Origin: Arcuatula senhousia
Taxonomy: Eukaryota; Mollusca; Bivalvia; Mytilida; Mytilidae
Direction: 5' to 3'
Assembly: GCA_963971305.1 (NCBI GenBank)
Contig: OZ020304.1
Location: 20,938,103 to 21,002,102 of the forward strand
DNA: 64,000 bases
Each line of letters opens with the position of its first letter. Positions within the stretch are counted from its first letter, which is position 1. The notes under the pieces are model-generated. The model ran no database searches. It saw nothing but the letters and a program-made list of their open reading frames with translations, and was not told the DNA's origin. Made by a program: the position numbers and the translations under genes. Positions 11,067 to 22,500 of the stretch are shown here, piece by piece.

Positions 11067-14000
11067 ATGAAGTGTTTAAAGATATGGTTAGTCTTGCTAT
11101 TCCTGACATCGTCAATTACTAGCAGTATTGGACAGTCTATTTATGGAACCTATTACCCCCAGACTGACTTGTACTACCCACAATCAAACAGTTTAAACAT
11201 TGGTATCTCTGGGAGGGACGTGTTTGCCTTCTGTAAGTATATCAACTTAATGGTCTTGCAAGTACTTTTATTTCTTTTTTCTTAACTTTCGAGTTTCTGC
11301 ATTAAATTTGCTCAAAATGTATGATATCAAAATGCAATATACAAACTGTGTTTTACTTGAAAACAGATGTAACGCAATTATATTATATAACTTTAACGCC
11401 TTTACAAAGACTTATTGAAAAAGAAAATCTCCACCCTTTGCGGACCATAGAAAAAAATGTCATTTATTGGTTGGCAAATGAAAGATAAATAAAAGAGACG
11501 TGACACACTTGGTCTTTTTTTAATTAGTTAGCGAGTTGGTACTTTACTCTCTAGCAAAAATATATGTGATATTAGGCGATGAAACAAGGGAACCGTTTAT
11601 ATTGAAAACCACTGAAAAAAAGGTGCGGAAATTTTAGCATATGTGCACTCATGGTACTTATTTCTATTCTCGTTTTTTCGAAGTTGAAATGGGTTTATAA
11701 TTGTCTCAGCTCAAATTGACATTTCTTAGAAATTGTTTTTTCGTTTTGAATCAAGAAGTGTCAGTAATTTGAAAATGTCATTTATCTATCAGGAAGTTTT
11801 ATAACAAATCATGGTCACTCCTGAATTTTTTTATATTAAAGATTTTAGGATTTGTGGTGGAAAGGATAGATAATTGTTTACTTTATCAAATAGCAAAAAG
11901 AAAATGATAGGTCCGTGTGGTCTTTTCCGAGATATATGACGTCAAAAATTTGGCGGGAAATCGGACTCCTCTAGATTTTACATAACTTTAATAGCAAGGC
12001 CTTCTGGAATCTCCTTAAAGGCCCTAGGGAAAAGCGAACTGTTAGTCAAATTATTGACCCTATGCGTAACAATAACCTGGTCGAAGATGAAGATGAGTTA
12101 AGTGAATGTCTTATCAAACACTTCGACTCTATTGGTAAAGACACAACAATCACTACCGAATATAGAGAAAAAGTCTGTAATTTTATAAGCGAAAAACAGC
12201 ATGCGCATTTTTCCGATGAAAATACTATGTCATTGCTGTTCACTAAAGAGTCCATTCTAAATTCCATCAAGAAACTTAAATCTGGGAAGGCGCCTGGTAT
12301 AGACGGTATACCAAACGAGTTTTTGGAATATGGGGGCGAGGCCATTACTCGAACTTTGGCAGATATGTTTACTCTAATGACGGACCTAGAGGTAATTCCC
12401 GACGAATGGCATAAAGGTATTATAAAACCCCTTCATAAATCGGGCTCGGTGTACAACCTCAATAATTATAGAGGAATAACGTTATCCTCGAATGTCTATA
12501 AGCTCTTTTCAAGAACGATTGAAAGTAAAATCGTTGAACACCTCGAGAATTCAAATATGTTAGGTGAATCCCAAGGGGCTTTCAGGAAAGATCGCAGAAT
12601 CGAGGACCACATATTTACTTTACAGGGTATTTGCTCCCTTGCCAAATCATCTAAGAAACCCCTTTATATTGCATTTTTAGACCTGTCTAAAGCATTCGAC
12701 AGAGTCTGGCGTGAAGGACTTTTATTTAAACTGTGGGAAAGTGGAATCCAGGGTAAAACCTGGCGTTTGATAAAAGAGATCTATAGAAATGTTCAAAATA
12801 AGGTTCTATTTGGCGATATTGAGTCTGATTTTTTCGAGCAAGAATATGGGGTCAAGCAGGGTTGCATTTTATCCCCTACGCTTTTTTCTGTTCTTATGAT
12901 TGATCTTGTTCAGATGTTGAACGAGAGCAATATCGGCGTAAACTTAGCATCTCAAGTGATAAATTGTCTTCTGTTTGCTGATGACGTGGTTTTATTTTCT
13001 AAATCACCTAAAGAGTTGCAAACACTATTACAAATCTCCCACGAGTTTTCTAAAAAATGGAACTTAAAATTCAATGCAAGCAAATCTAAGGTGATGGCAA
13101 TCGGTAAAAGAATAAACCCGAACGCAAACTGGAAACTGGGTGATGAGTCTCTTGAAGAAGTTACTGAGTATAAATATCTTGGTTACTATTTCAATAATTC
13201 CCTACGTTCAAATTATCATGTTAACAAATACCTCCAGGAAAAGGGTGAAAATCAGATAAATTATATGATTCGTGTCCTTGAAGAGCATGGTGATTTTAAC
13301 CGTTTTAATTTTGGCGATGCCTTATGGAATTCTGTCGTGATGCCCTCGCTTACGCATGCATCTGCAGTTTGGATGCCTTTGTCTAACTCGAGTAAAGATA
13401 TATTAGAACGACTACAGTATAAAGCTGCTAAAGTTATCATACGAACCAAACTAAATGTACCCAAGGTAGCTATCTTACTTGAGTTGGGATGGGAACCTAT
13501 AACAGCTTTTATAGATCGACAAAGGGTCACCTACTTTAAGCGCTTTTTAGAACTTCCAGATCACCGATTATGTAAAATGGTATTTAATGAAATGAATGAA
13601 TCGAATGAATCTTTTTGGGGATATGAAAGTAAGATCTTGCAAACTATTTCCAATGTAAATAACACCAATGTCCCTATTGAAAGCCTAAATAAGAGGCACC
13701 TTACTGGTCTCATTGGATCTTATACCAGGGAAAAACTCTTTGAAGAAGTACAATCTAAGAGTAGTCTAGATAACTATAGACAGTTCCATATTATAAAAGG
13801 AAGACAAGCGTATTTAAATGAAGGGAACTTCCGCGAATCTCGCCTTAAACTTCTTGCGCGAACGAAAACGCTGCCTATAAATGAATATCTCTACAGGATG
13901 AATATGTCACAGCATAATACTTGCGATCTATGTACTGAAAACGTAAGCGAGGACCTCTCACATGTTTTATTTGATTGTCCAATCTATGACTATATTCGTA

Positions 14001-14884
14001 ATGAATACTCAGAACTTTTAGAATCCAATATTGACTTCCCATATCATACTGGAGAAAACTCAACTGTCTATTTCACAGAACTGTTGCCTAATACAAAGTT
14101 ACAATTTTTAATTGGTGATATTGGATATGTTTTTAGCAATGATGTAGGACAATTTTATGATTGTTTAGGTAGAATGTTTCTAAGTGAATGTTTTAATTTA
14201 AGGTCCAAACTTTTACAGGAAAACTGAATAGACTTTTAATTTAAAGACATTTTATCTTTGTCAATATCATATTTAAAATTTCAATATTGTTGTTGTTGTT
14301 GTTGTTTTATAGGCTGAAAGAATGCATTTTATGTTTATAGTGTATATTTCAACTTGTATAGAATATTTATAGACGCGCCACTTTTATACCCTGGAAGTAG
14401 GCGCCCCCGCTGTAAAGGGGTAGATCTAAATAAAATATATATATATATATTAACATTGTGACGTTTTGGGCCTAAAAAATCATGAAGTTGTATCAAGAAT
14501 TTCAAGATATTTTAAACATTTTATTATGAAGGTCAATATATTAAGAAAATATCATAAAAAGAAGGGGTCAGTGTGCAAAAAATTTCTTCAGTATTTAAAG
14601 GAATAGTCTAGAGAAGTTCCAAAATCAGACTAAAATTCTGAAACATGAAGAGTGACCATCCTTAATGGTGTTATTGACTTACAATTTGTATCATATAATC
14701 TGGATTGTTAATCCCCATTTTATACCTTGAAGCTCTTGGTGTCCTCACTGGTTATCAAATGAATCCCTCGGTGTCCTCTGCCCTATGGAGATACTGTCTG
14801 GATATACAAACTACAGTACAATGTAATGCTGACCCTGATTGTAAGGTGGAGAATGGAGCAAGATGTGTACCCAACGCTGCTTGA
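11067..14884 (+). CDS. small secreted four-cysteine protein (2 exons)
   Basis: The CDS is join(11067..11232,14733..14884), 318 nt, 105 aa. Exon 1 starts MKCLKIWLVLLFL, a classic signal peptide with probable cleavage after residue 22, leaving Gln at the mature N-terminus. A Tyr/Pro/Gln-rich segment (YGTYYPQTDLYYPQS) follows. Exon 1 ends in phase 1 at a consensus donor (T|GTAAGT). A pyrimidine-rich acceptor at 14731-14732 restores frame, and exon 2 carries all four mature cysteines (77, 86, 92, 100) before TGA. Both halves stay open and in phase across a 3.5-kb intron, which strongly supports the model. TTCTTCATTTTTTAG just before the start (AG at 11058-11059) looks like another acceptor, implying an upstream 5' UTR exon. 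A LINE occupies much of the intron on the same strand. I do not recognise the family; a defence peptide or matrix protein is only a guess. Confidence 0.75.
11970..14450 (+). mobile_element. 5'-truncated non-LTR retrotransposon in an intron
   Basis: The element lies in the intron of the secreted-protein gene. Its coding frame is open from a TAG near 11973 through 14227, so the endonuclease half is absent and truncation falls in the linker before reverse transcriptase, consistent with incomplete target-primed reverse transcription. The 3' UTR holds a GTT microsatellite (about 14286-14306), a short GC-rich stretch near 14380-14415 and a terminal AT microsatellite at about 14433-14450. I found no clear target-site duplication, so both boundaries are approximate. 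Confidence 0.8.
12062..14227 (+). CDS. LINE reverse transcriptase (ORF2 fragment, 721 codons)
   Basis: This is a RNA-dependent DNA polymerase of a non-LTR retrotransposon. Motifs in order: GKAPGIDGIPNEFLEY (about 75-90), NNYRGITLSS (134-143), GAFRKDRRIEDHIF (172-185), AFLDLSKAFDRVW (204-216) with the first catalytic Asp, YGVKQGCILSPTLFS (262-276), and FADDVVLFSK (305-314) with the catalytic Asp pair. The tail has a C-x2-C-x9-H-x4-C zinc knuckle (Cys621, Cys624, His634, Cys639). No stop or frameshift interrupts it, so the copy is young or recently active although its endonuclease domain is missing. Translation can be read about 30 codons upstream of the ATG in the same frame, so the ATG is not the element's true start. 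It most resembles CR1/Jockey-group elements; the clade is uncertain. Confidence 0.93.
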   Translation: MRNNNLVEDEDELSECLIKHFDSIGKDTTITTEYREKVCNFISEKQHAHFSDENTMSLLFTKESILNSIKKLKSGKAPGIDGIPNEFLEYGGEAITRTLADMFTLMTDLEVIPDEWHKGIIKPLHKSGSVYNLNNYRGITLSSNVYKLFSRTIESKIVEHLENSNMLGESQGAFRKDRRIEDHIFTLQGICSLAKSSKKPLYIAFLDLSKAFDRVWREGLLFKLWESGIQGKTWRLIKEIYRNVQNKVLFGDIESDFFEQEYGVKQGCILSPTLFSVLMIDLVQMLNESNIGVNLASQVINCLLFADDVVLFSKSPKELQTLLQISHEFSKKWNLKFNASKSKVMAIGKRINPNANWKLGDESLEEVTEYKYLGYYFNNSLRSNYHVNKYLQEKGENQINYMIRVLEEHGDFNRFNFGDALWNSVVMPSLTHASAVWMPLSNSSKDILERLQYKAAKVIIRTKLNVPKVAILLELGWEPITAFIDRQRVTYFKRFLELPDHRLCKMVFNEMNESNESFWGYESKILQTISNVNNTNVPIESLNKRHLTGLIGSYTREKLFEEVQSKSSLDNYRQFHIIKGRQAYLNEGNFRESRLKLLARTKTLPINEYLYRMNMSQHNTCDLCTENVSEDLSHVLFDCPIYDYIRNEYSELLESNIDFPYHTGENSTVYFTELLPNTKLQFLIGDIGYVFSNDVGQFYDCLGRMFLSECFNLRSKLLQEN

Positions 14885-14916
14885 ATCTGGTCAATGATTT
14901 GTTACAATTCTTTTTC

Positions 14917-14922
14917 AATAAA
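14917..14922 (+). terminator. polyadenylation signal of the secreted-protein gene
   Basis: AATAAA lies 33 bases after the TGA at 14882-14884, in TTTTTCAATAAACACATG. The spacing suits a short 3' UTR and supports the exon 2 assignment. Confidence 0.65.
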
Positions 14923-14929
14923 CACATGT

Positions 14930-17900
14930 GTAAATGGAAAAGAATACTTTTTTAATACGAAATAATACTGAGCCTGTTCACAAAAGGATGGCCACACTTC
15001 ATATTGGATTTATATGCGACTGTCCTAAGCCAGGAATCTTTAACAAAGCTTTTGTTTGTACTTAGTTTTTTGATGTTTTATGTTCTTTGTTAGAGAAGGT
15101 AGTCTATCTAAGACTTAAAGAACTGGATTTGAAGTATATACATTTAATTTAGACCATGGGCCAATTGCAGAATGGTGAGCAGCTCCTACTGGCCTCGTTG
15201 AAGACTGCTGGCTGTTTTTCATTGTGTTTTTTTCTAAATTGTCGCTTGTTATGTGAGCTGTGTCACATACACTTATACCACATCTTATTATTTCTATTCT
15301 ATATTTGCCTTAGTCAAATTATCTCCCCTGAATAATATTCCAAAGCAATGAAATTTCTGCAAGCACATCTCCATATAATGTACTTCCTTCTTGAAGAAAT
15401 TTCATCAAAATCCATTATGCAATTTTATACAGAATTGCCCTTAATGACATATTTCCATATGGTGTTATTCCTTTAAATAAGTAAAGTGATTTAGGATGGG
15501 TTTTGCTTACCAAATATGTGGAGAGACAAGCCAAGCCGACAGACAGGGTGATTCCTATATGCCCCTCAAAGCCTGAATTAATTTCTGTTAAGCCTTTTGT
15601 GTTTAATTAGTTACTAAGAGACTGACACTACAAAATACTTAATGGGTAGATGTTGAGGTTTTACAAACTTTTCCATGCACATGTACCTTACCAGGCATCA
15701 GTTATAATGGTGGACCAACCCAGAGAACACAGAGAAAGTTTATATATTGATACCATTGAGGAAAGCCTACGGACAGACAGACAGAGATGAACCAAACAGC
15801 AGGTATCTATCTTAAATGACATAAACTATACTAAAATGTTGTTCCCAATTATATTTATATAAACCACTAAATTCCCATAAAAACAGAACTTCAATATTCT
15901 TCATACAGGTAGATTAACCATTGCTTTAAAAAAATTCTAAATTACAGAAAACGGTCATTGTATCAAGTCTGTATTTAACTAAAAATTGGCTTATACCTAA
16001 TTTTGTTAAGAAAAAAGCAAATGTATGATATAAAACAAATGACATAATCAAAATGTAAATGGTTATGTTGACTTTTCATCTACCAACTTTTAAATGATAT
16101 GTACATCTTAATGATAGCTATATATAATGTGTTTTTAACTTCACGATAAGTTTCCCTTTTTAAAAACATTCAAGCATCAAATATGGTCAAAATACCCATT
16201 CATTCAAAATAATCTCATTTGAATACAAAATTGTGAAAAAAAAATTAATTTCATAATATTATTGATTATAAAGTACACAAAGTATTAAAACTTAAAGTAC
16301 TGATAAAATCAACTATAGTTTGAACTAGAATTATTTATTTCCCCTCATTACATTTTTTAAATAAAATTTCATGAACATTTCTGTAATATTCTTAGCATCA
16401 TTCTGAGAGTTAGAAAAAAAGAAATTGTTTTGACATTTCATAAGTTTATACTCTTCTCCACAATAAAGCATTAAAATTTTGAAACATTTTTATACTAAAA
16501 TATGTTCAACCTATGGCCTATAACTCCATTGGTGTAATGAACATGCAACTTTTTTGTCATAATATTTATTTTACTACTACGTCACCAAAACTTACATTAA
16601 AACAATGTATGCTTCCCAACAATAAAATCTACATCTTATACAATTTTAACACAAATCTGAGCACCAAATTACAATATCTTATTATTTTGGAAGTTTAATA
16701 ACAAATCGTAAGGATCTTTCACTAATTTTGTTGAACATTACAAGATTTTTACCCCTAACACTAAAGTAAGTCTTTGCTTCTGTCAATCTCTTCCACAATC
16801 ACCTTGCATACACATACTTCCACAAGATATAAAGTTCTTATATCACCTTTCACCAGAAATAAAATCTCTTCTCATTCCATTTCATCTCTACACTAATGCA
16901 TCATTTTAAAAGAAGACTTTCCTTCCTTCTTGTTTAAATCTTTCACTCAAGCTAAGGCTAGTCTGAAAATAGAATAGAAATTATATATGGATAATGCTGT
17001 GAAAATATTCTATTAATGTATGTACAAAATTTGAACATCTAATGAGCATTTATATACAAGTATTGTAAGAAAAAAAATACAATTGGAGTTATCTTTCTTT
17101 GACAGACCAAATCAGAGGGTGAGCTGTCCAATTTCTAAATCCTTATTGTCTAAAATGGTGATATGATAAATATCTACTACATATAATGAATAAATAACAA
17201 TCCTTTAAAGTTTTGTTGTTGCAGACACTTAGGTTAACTTAATAATGAATAGCAAGATAGAAGGAAATTAATATCTAAATACTCCAACAAAAGATTGCAT
17301 TAAGTGATTTGTCAATTTGTAGATTTTTCATTGCTCAAATTAATGGTCATCAGAATGTAGATGAAATGAAAAGCTATATTCCCTATTTCAATAGTTACAT
17401 TTTCTTCTTAAAAATGCTTAATTTCACGTTTTTTGGTGAATGTACGTTGATGCACGTCAAATTTAAATTTCGTGTGTTTTGTAATTTTCTTACCTTTTTA
17501 AAGATTTTTAAACGATATTTTATTGCTAACAACGACTAAAACTCCATAAATCTATGCCTTAGAAAATTTGGAACCAATATAAATCCATAATGAGCTATGG
17601 AATAAAATTTTTGACTGGCTGGAAGTGAAAAGAAAATCGCATGAAGTGAAAATTATCAATATCTTAACAATTCTAAATCCGAAAAATTTTAAACTTTTTA
17701 TAATAAGTTAAGCTTTCTTATTTATGAAGCAGATACCTATCAATCCATCATTTTTAGTTTCTATGATTAATACATTTGAAAATGTACTTTTGAGTTGGAT
17801 TAGCTATATTGTTCTTGAATAGGTGTATAATTGTTCTTACAGATGGCTGAGAAAATATCTGTTTCTCCATCTTGTACTCCACATGTGTAGAAGGCTTTAG

Positions 17901-19190
17901 GGACTGAAAATAATGAAATAAAATGTATAATGAAGTACTGAAGAGTTTACTGTTTTAGGAAGATATCTTTCCTTTCAATGCACTGTTTTACAGTTTGTCG
18001 CATGTTATCAATTGAATGAAACATTCTTATTTTAAAAAAAATACAATACCAACCTTCCTTAAGTGGTAACAAATATCATATCAAAATTTCATAACATTCG
18101 GTCAATATTTACTCAAGTTATGGCACGGAAACCAAAGTGTCCACAGACGACGACCACGCCGACATCGCCATAACATTATACGATCGCAAAAATTTTGCGG
18201 TCGTATAAAAATGCACAAGTATTGACCACTTCTTATTGGTATATCAACAGTTGTATTATACATTGTATATGATCATTTTATTAAATAAAGAAGGTGCAAT
18301 AAGTTTTCATCACTTTACTAAGTAAAGACCAAGTTAGTTAACAACACATAAAACAGTTGATAAATAGTAACACTGTGAGCTTGCTCACAAAAGCTTTCCA
18401 TATAATGTGCTTTCTTCATGTAAATTTCATCAAAAGCCATCAAAGTTTCAGAGATATGTGGTCAGATAAGCCAGATAATTCTTACATACCATCTAATCTT
18501 TTTTGGTGACGGGGGTTGGGGGGTATAAATAAATTTAGTGCAAACTTCCAGGAAAGAAAAATGCATTTTAACTAAGAACTACAGATATCAATATTGGGTA
18601 GACAGGAAGTGAATATATACATTTGATTATAAAGTGATTTACATGCATAGACCTTTTTTTCTCTCTCCAAACTTGAACAATTAGTTAACTATATGTAATT
18701 CTAAGATGATATCTTATTTGATTCCATGTTCAATGGTAACTTAAAGCTATAAATCAATCAAAGTCAAAGAGCCTGAAGAATTTGAGATCTGCTAATTCCA
18801 ATTAATTTACAAACCAGTTTATGTACAACTTTAATTCATGCATGATCATACATGGCATACTTTTGGATATATTTGATTAATTATAAAGGAAGATATAACA
18901 TCTTTTCTTGAAATTAATATCAACCAAACATCTAATTTCAAACCAAATGTTCAGAGGTGTTGTAGTTATCTGATTGAAATGATTTACAGCCTTTACATAC
19001 AGGTGTATGCCTTTAGGTAAATATTGTAGTATTTTATTAAATCAGAGACTTCCTTTAATAGAAGATATGGAGATGTAACAATTATTAAATTAACAAGTGG
19101 AAATATTGTTTCCATATAAATGTAGCTATGTTCAAAATATATTAGAGTAGCTTTCACCAAAGTAAACAAGAGATTTGAAAATTGGTAAAA
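14930..19190. other. gene-free region with interspersed repeats
   Basis: I see no coding exon with support. At 15310-15560 a repeat-like block (ATTTCATCAAAATCCATTA, GACAGACAGGGTGATTCC) is partly echoed at about 18373-18480 (CCATATAATGTGCTTTC, ATTTCATCAAAAGCCATC). GAGCTGTGTCACATAC near 15258 recalls GAGCTGTGTCGCGTC near 27390. The ORFs at 16513-16698, 17309-17539 and 18993-19205 have low-complexity translations and look like chance. Confidence 0.4.
18040..18206. repeat. truncated end of the TACGACCGCA tandem-array family
   Basis: It ends in the hairpin ATACGATCGCAAAAATTTTG then CGGTCGTAT (18178-18206), preceded by a GACGACGACCACGCCGACAT trinucleotide-like zone. Both features match, in reverse orientation, the left end of the element at 57979. 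Only one end and about 140 bp of body remain. Confidence 0.7.
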
Positions 19191-19581
19191 AACAAGAGTT
19201 GACACTAAAGTATGTCTCGCCTGTCGGCGCCATCACAGAACTCATTGAAGGTCTAGCGGGCCTTTGGAAAAGTTAAGGTCAAAGCCATGTGACAGGTGAC
19301 AGAATTCCATTAAACCATCACAAAAATGTCTGAAGTGTGTTCTAGATATCATAGTTATTGAGAAACAATGAAAAAAGACCAACATTAACTAAGTCATTCA
19401 ACCATGAAAATGGGATCAAAGTCACATTACATGTTGACGTCAATTGTGTATACCATAATTCCCAAATATCAGATGCCTAGCTATAATATTATACTTTTCA
19501 CTTAACTCATTTTCCACCCAAAAATCATCTAAGTTCACAAAGTCACTGAACCGTGAAAATGGGGTCATGGTCACACAACAT

Positions 19582-22500
19582 CAGGGTTCAACATTAACTT
19601 TTTCAAGCAGTTGTCCCATCGGGCAAGTTGAGTAACAAATTTACTTGTCCGAATCAAAAACATGCTTGTCCGAAAAAAATGTGGAATGTGAAAAACTTCT
19701 GAATAGTACTTATACAAACTTGCCAATAATACATGATAATTGTATATTACCATTCATAGCTCACCAGCATTGTAAAATGAGACAGAAAAACTGAAAGTAG
19801 CATTACTCCAGACAAATATATCATGTATAGACATGTGTGATCATACTAACTTTGTTTGTATCCACGTGGAATCCACTTGTTGAAGACCTGGTTCTGACCT
19901 CCAAGCAGTTCAATTTGTGCATGTGTGCTTTATGTAGCTTAGTTTGCTTTGCTCTTGTGCATGTTTGCTTTTGTAGCTTAATAGTATTGTTTTGTTTAAT
20001 GCATGTCTGCTTAAATGTGTTGCATGTTCTCAATTGTACTTGTCTATGTGTGTATGTCCAATTATAGTTTTAATGGCTTAATGAATAGACTGCGTTTTAC
20101 TTAGTATGAATGTATGTAATTGTGTATGTAAGTGCATGGTCTTATATATTGTGTTATTCATGTTGTTTTATAGTGCTTATGAATGTATTTGCTTCAATTA
20201 AAGTTGGTAGTGGTAACTGTTCCGGGGGTAACTGTACATTTGTACCTTATGGAAAGGGACTTAATATGGCATCCAGGCATGGAATATATATATAAGGGTG
20301 AAAGGTCAAACATGAGTTACAGTTGAATAAAAGGATGAGTATTATGAGATATTTGAAACACTTTAGTAACATAAATAGAACTCAACGATTTACATGTAAG
20401 TCAATGTGCAAGTTACAACAGAGTTTTGCAATGTTAAACAGTCAAACATTAAGCATGAAGTCCAAAAGTTGATCCTCAGTGTATAGAGGGGCCCTTTCAC
20501 CATCAAATTGTGGCCTCCGCTGCCGTTGCCCCCCTGTCCACCACGCATGGATGGCCCTTTCTGCATTATAATCCTCCAGTGGAGGACCTTCAATTGAGGC
20601 AACCAGAAGATGGTTCATGGTTTCAGTTTTCAGATTTGATCTCCAGTCACTTTTGATTCTTTTTACGGCAGAGAACCCCCTTTCACATATCGAGCTGCTG
20701 ATGGGAAGGACGAGGACAATTTCGATAAGCAGCTTGATGTTTTTGAATCTATTGCCCCCGACAGTAAAGAGAGAATTGATCTTAGGAATAGAGTTATTCA
20801 TACGTCTATTGCCGATATGGGCTTTTACTTGAACCCACTCGTTTGATATTTCACCTCTGTCGCACCCAACATGGTTGAGGAATTGTTCGAAGTGGGTAAC
20901 CAACTCTTGCAATTGTTGGTTCCCATACATCGCTAGCTGTTGACGATCTGCTGGCCAATCCGCGGTGTCAAAGATTTGAGTGGCCTGTAATATTGACTTA
21001 GTCGGATCATTTGGGTTTTCCAATCTACCAGAAACTTTGTCAATAACCACATCGATGATAACTTGAAATGGGTTGTAATTAAAGGGATTCTGGACAAACG
21101 ATTTAAGTTCGTTTCCTTTAAAGTAGGCTTTGTTATCCCTCTGATTTACGTTATCTAAGAAACCTTGCAATGATGATCCAGGGACCTGTCGCAGTTGGAT
21201 CAGGTCAAGTATTGATGACTGAAGGGAATCGAGAAAGTCTAAGCAAGTGGCTGAATCCTTTTGGAATTGAAGGCTAAGATTGGTTATTATCGCAAGAAGA
21301 TCGTCAATAAAATGCATGAATGAGAGTACCTTGTAGTCTTTCATTTTGTTTGCTAAAAACGTAGCTCTACCAACAACTTCGGGGGTTGCTTTCGACTGAG
21401 AGACGTGTTCAAAATGAGACAAAATTACCACATAGTTTTTCAGCAAACATTTGATTGCTGTAGAAATATGCGGTACCCATCTTGTTCCCGATAAATTTGT
21501 GGGCTTGATAGCCTTTTCTTCTAAGGACTCGGCAATGACTTTCAGTTCTCTCAATGCTTTTGGAGAATAATGATAATGCTTATAGATTTTCTTGAGCATG
21601 TCTTGAACTATGACGAGGGTAGGGTTGGTTTTGATAGCATTGAGTATACTTAGTTCTAGTCTATGTGCCACACAATGTACATTTAATACGTATGGCCTTC
21701 CCTCCGATAGTCTCGTGGCTACACTGTTGTTTTTTCCGATATTAACACTTGCACCGTCAGAGCCAGCACCTACAATTTTTTCCTTCCAATGCATACTTCC
21801 GTGGTTGACCATAGCAGTGTCTATAGCAGAAAACACCCCATCGGCGTGAGCATGCTCGAGATCTTGCAACCCGACGAAATAATCCTTTGGATAGCCATTT
21901 TCTAGCAGCCTAACATAAACAATTTCAACTTCACTTATGCTAGCATCGGTTGCACCATCATACATTATTGACAGGGCCATGCAATTCTGAATTTTCTCTT
22001 GAACAGGTTCTCTTAGGGCCTCGGCAATGAAAGGGGCAAATCTGAAAATAATATTATTAAATGATTGATGGGATATTTTCTGCTGTACAAGAAAAAGAAT
22101 ATTATGGAATGTGTGCTGGAAAGGCATTTGTTGCTTGTTGCGAAAGGATATCATGGAGTGAGTGTGCGTATCAATGACAACATTTGCATATATTACAACT
22201 GAATATAGGATGTGAAAATCATATGTAGGTGCTGAATCTGATTGGGCAAGTTTAATATAGGAAAACATATCGTATTGTTTTTTAAAAATCAAAACCTGTA
22301 ATTGTCTGATTCTGAGAATCTCTTTTTTTTTTTAAGTTTGTCTGAAATTATGACGTTCTGTAGAAAGCTTTCGCATCTAATCAGTATTTCAATGCAATGA
22401 CATAGCAGGGCCATCAAGTACATGTATTGTGTCTGGCAATACGGCTTGAGCCAACTTTTGAATAAATATATGGTAATACAATGTAGATGATAAAATGTTT

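Noticed and set aside
20390..21849. ORFs opposite or overlapping the hAT transposase (for example 21610-21849 +)
   Set aside because: They are shadows of the transposase exon in other frames.
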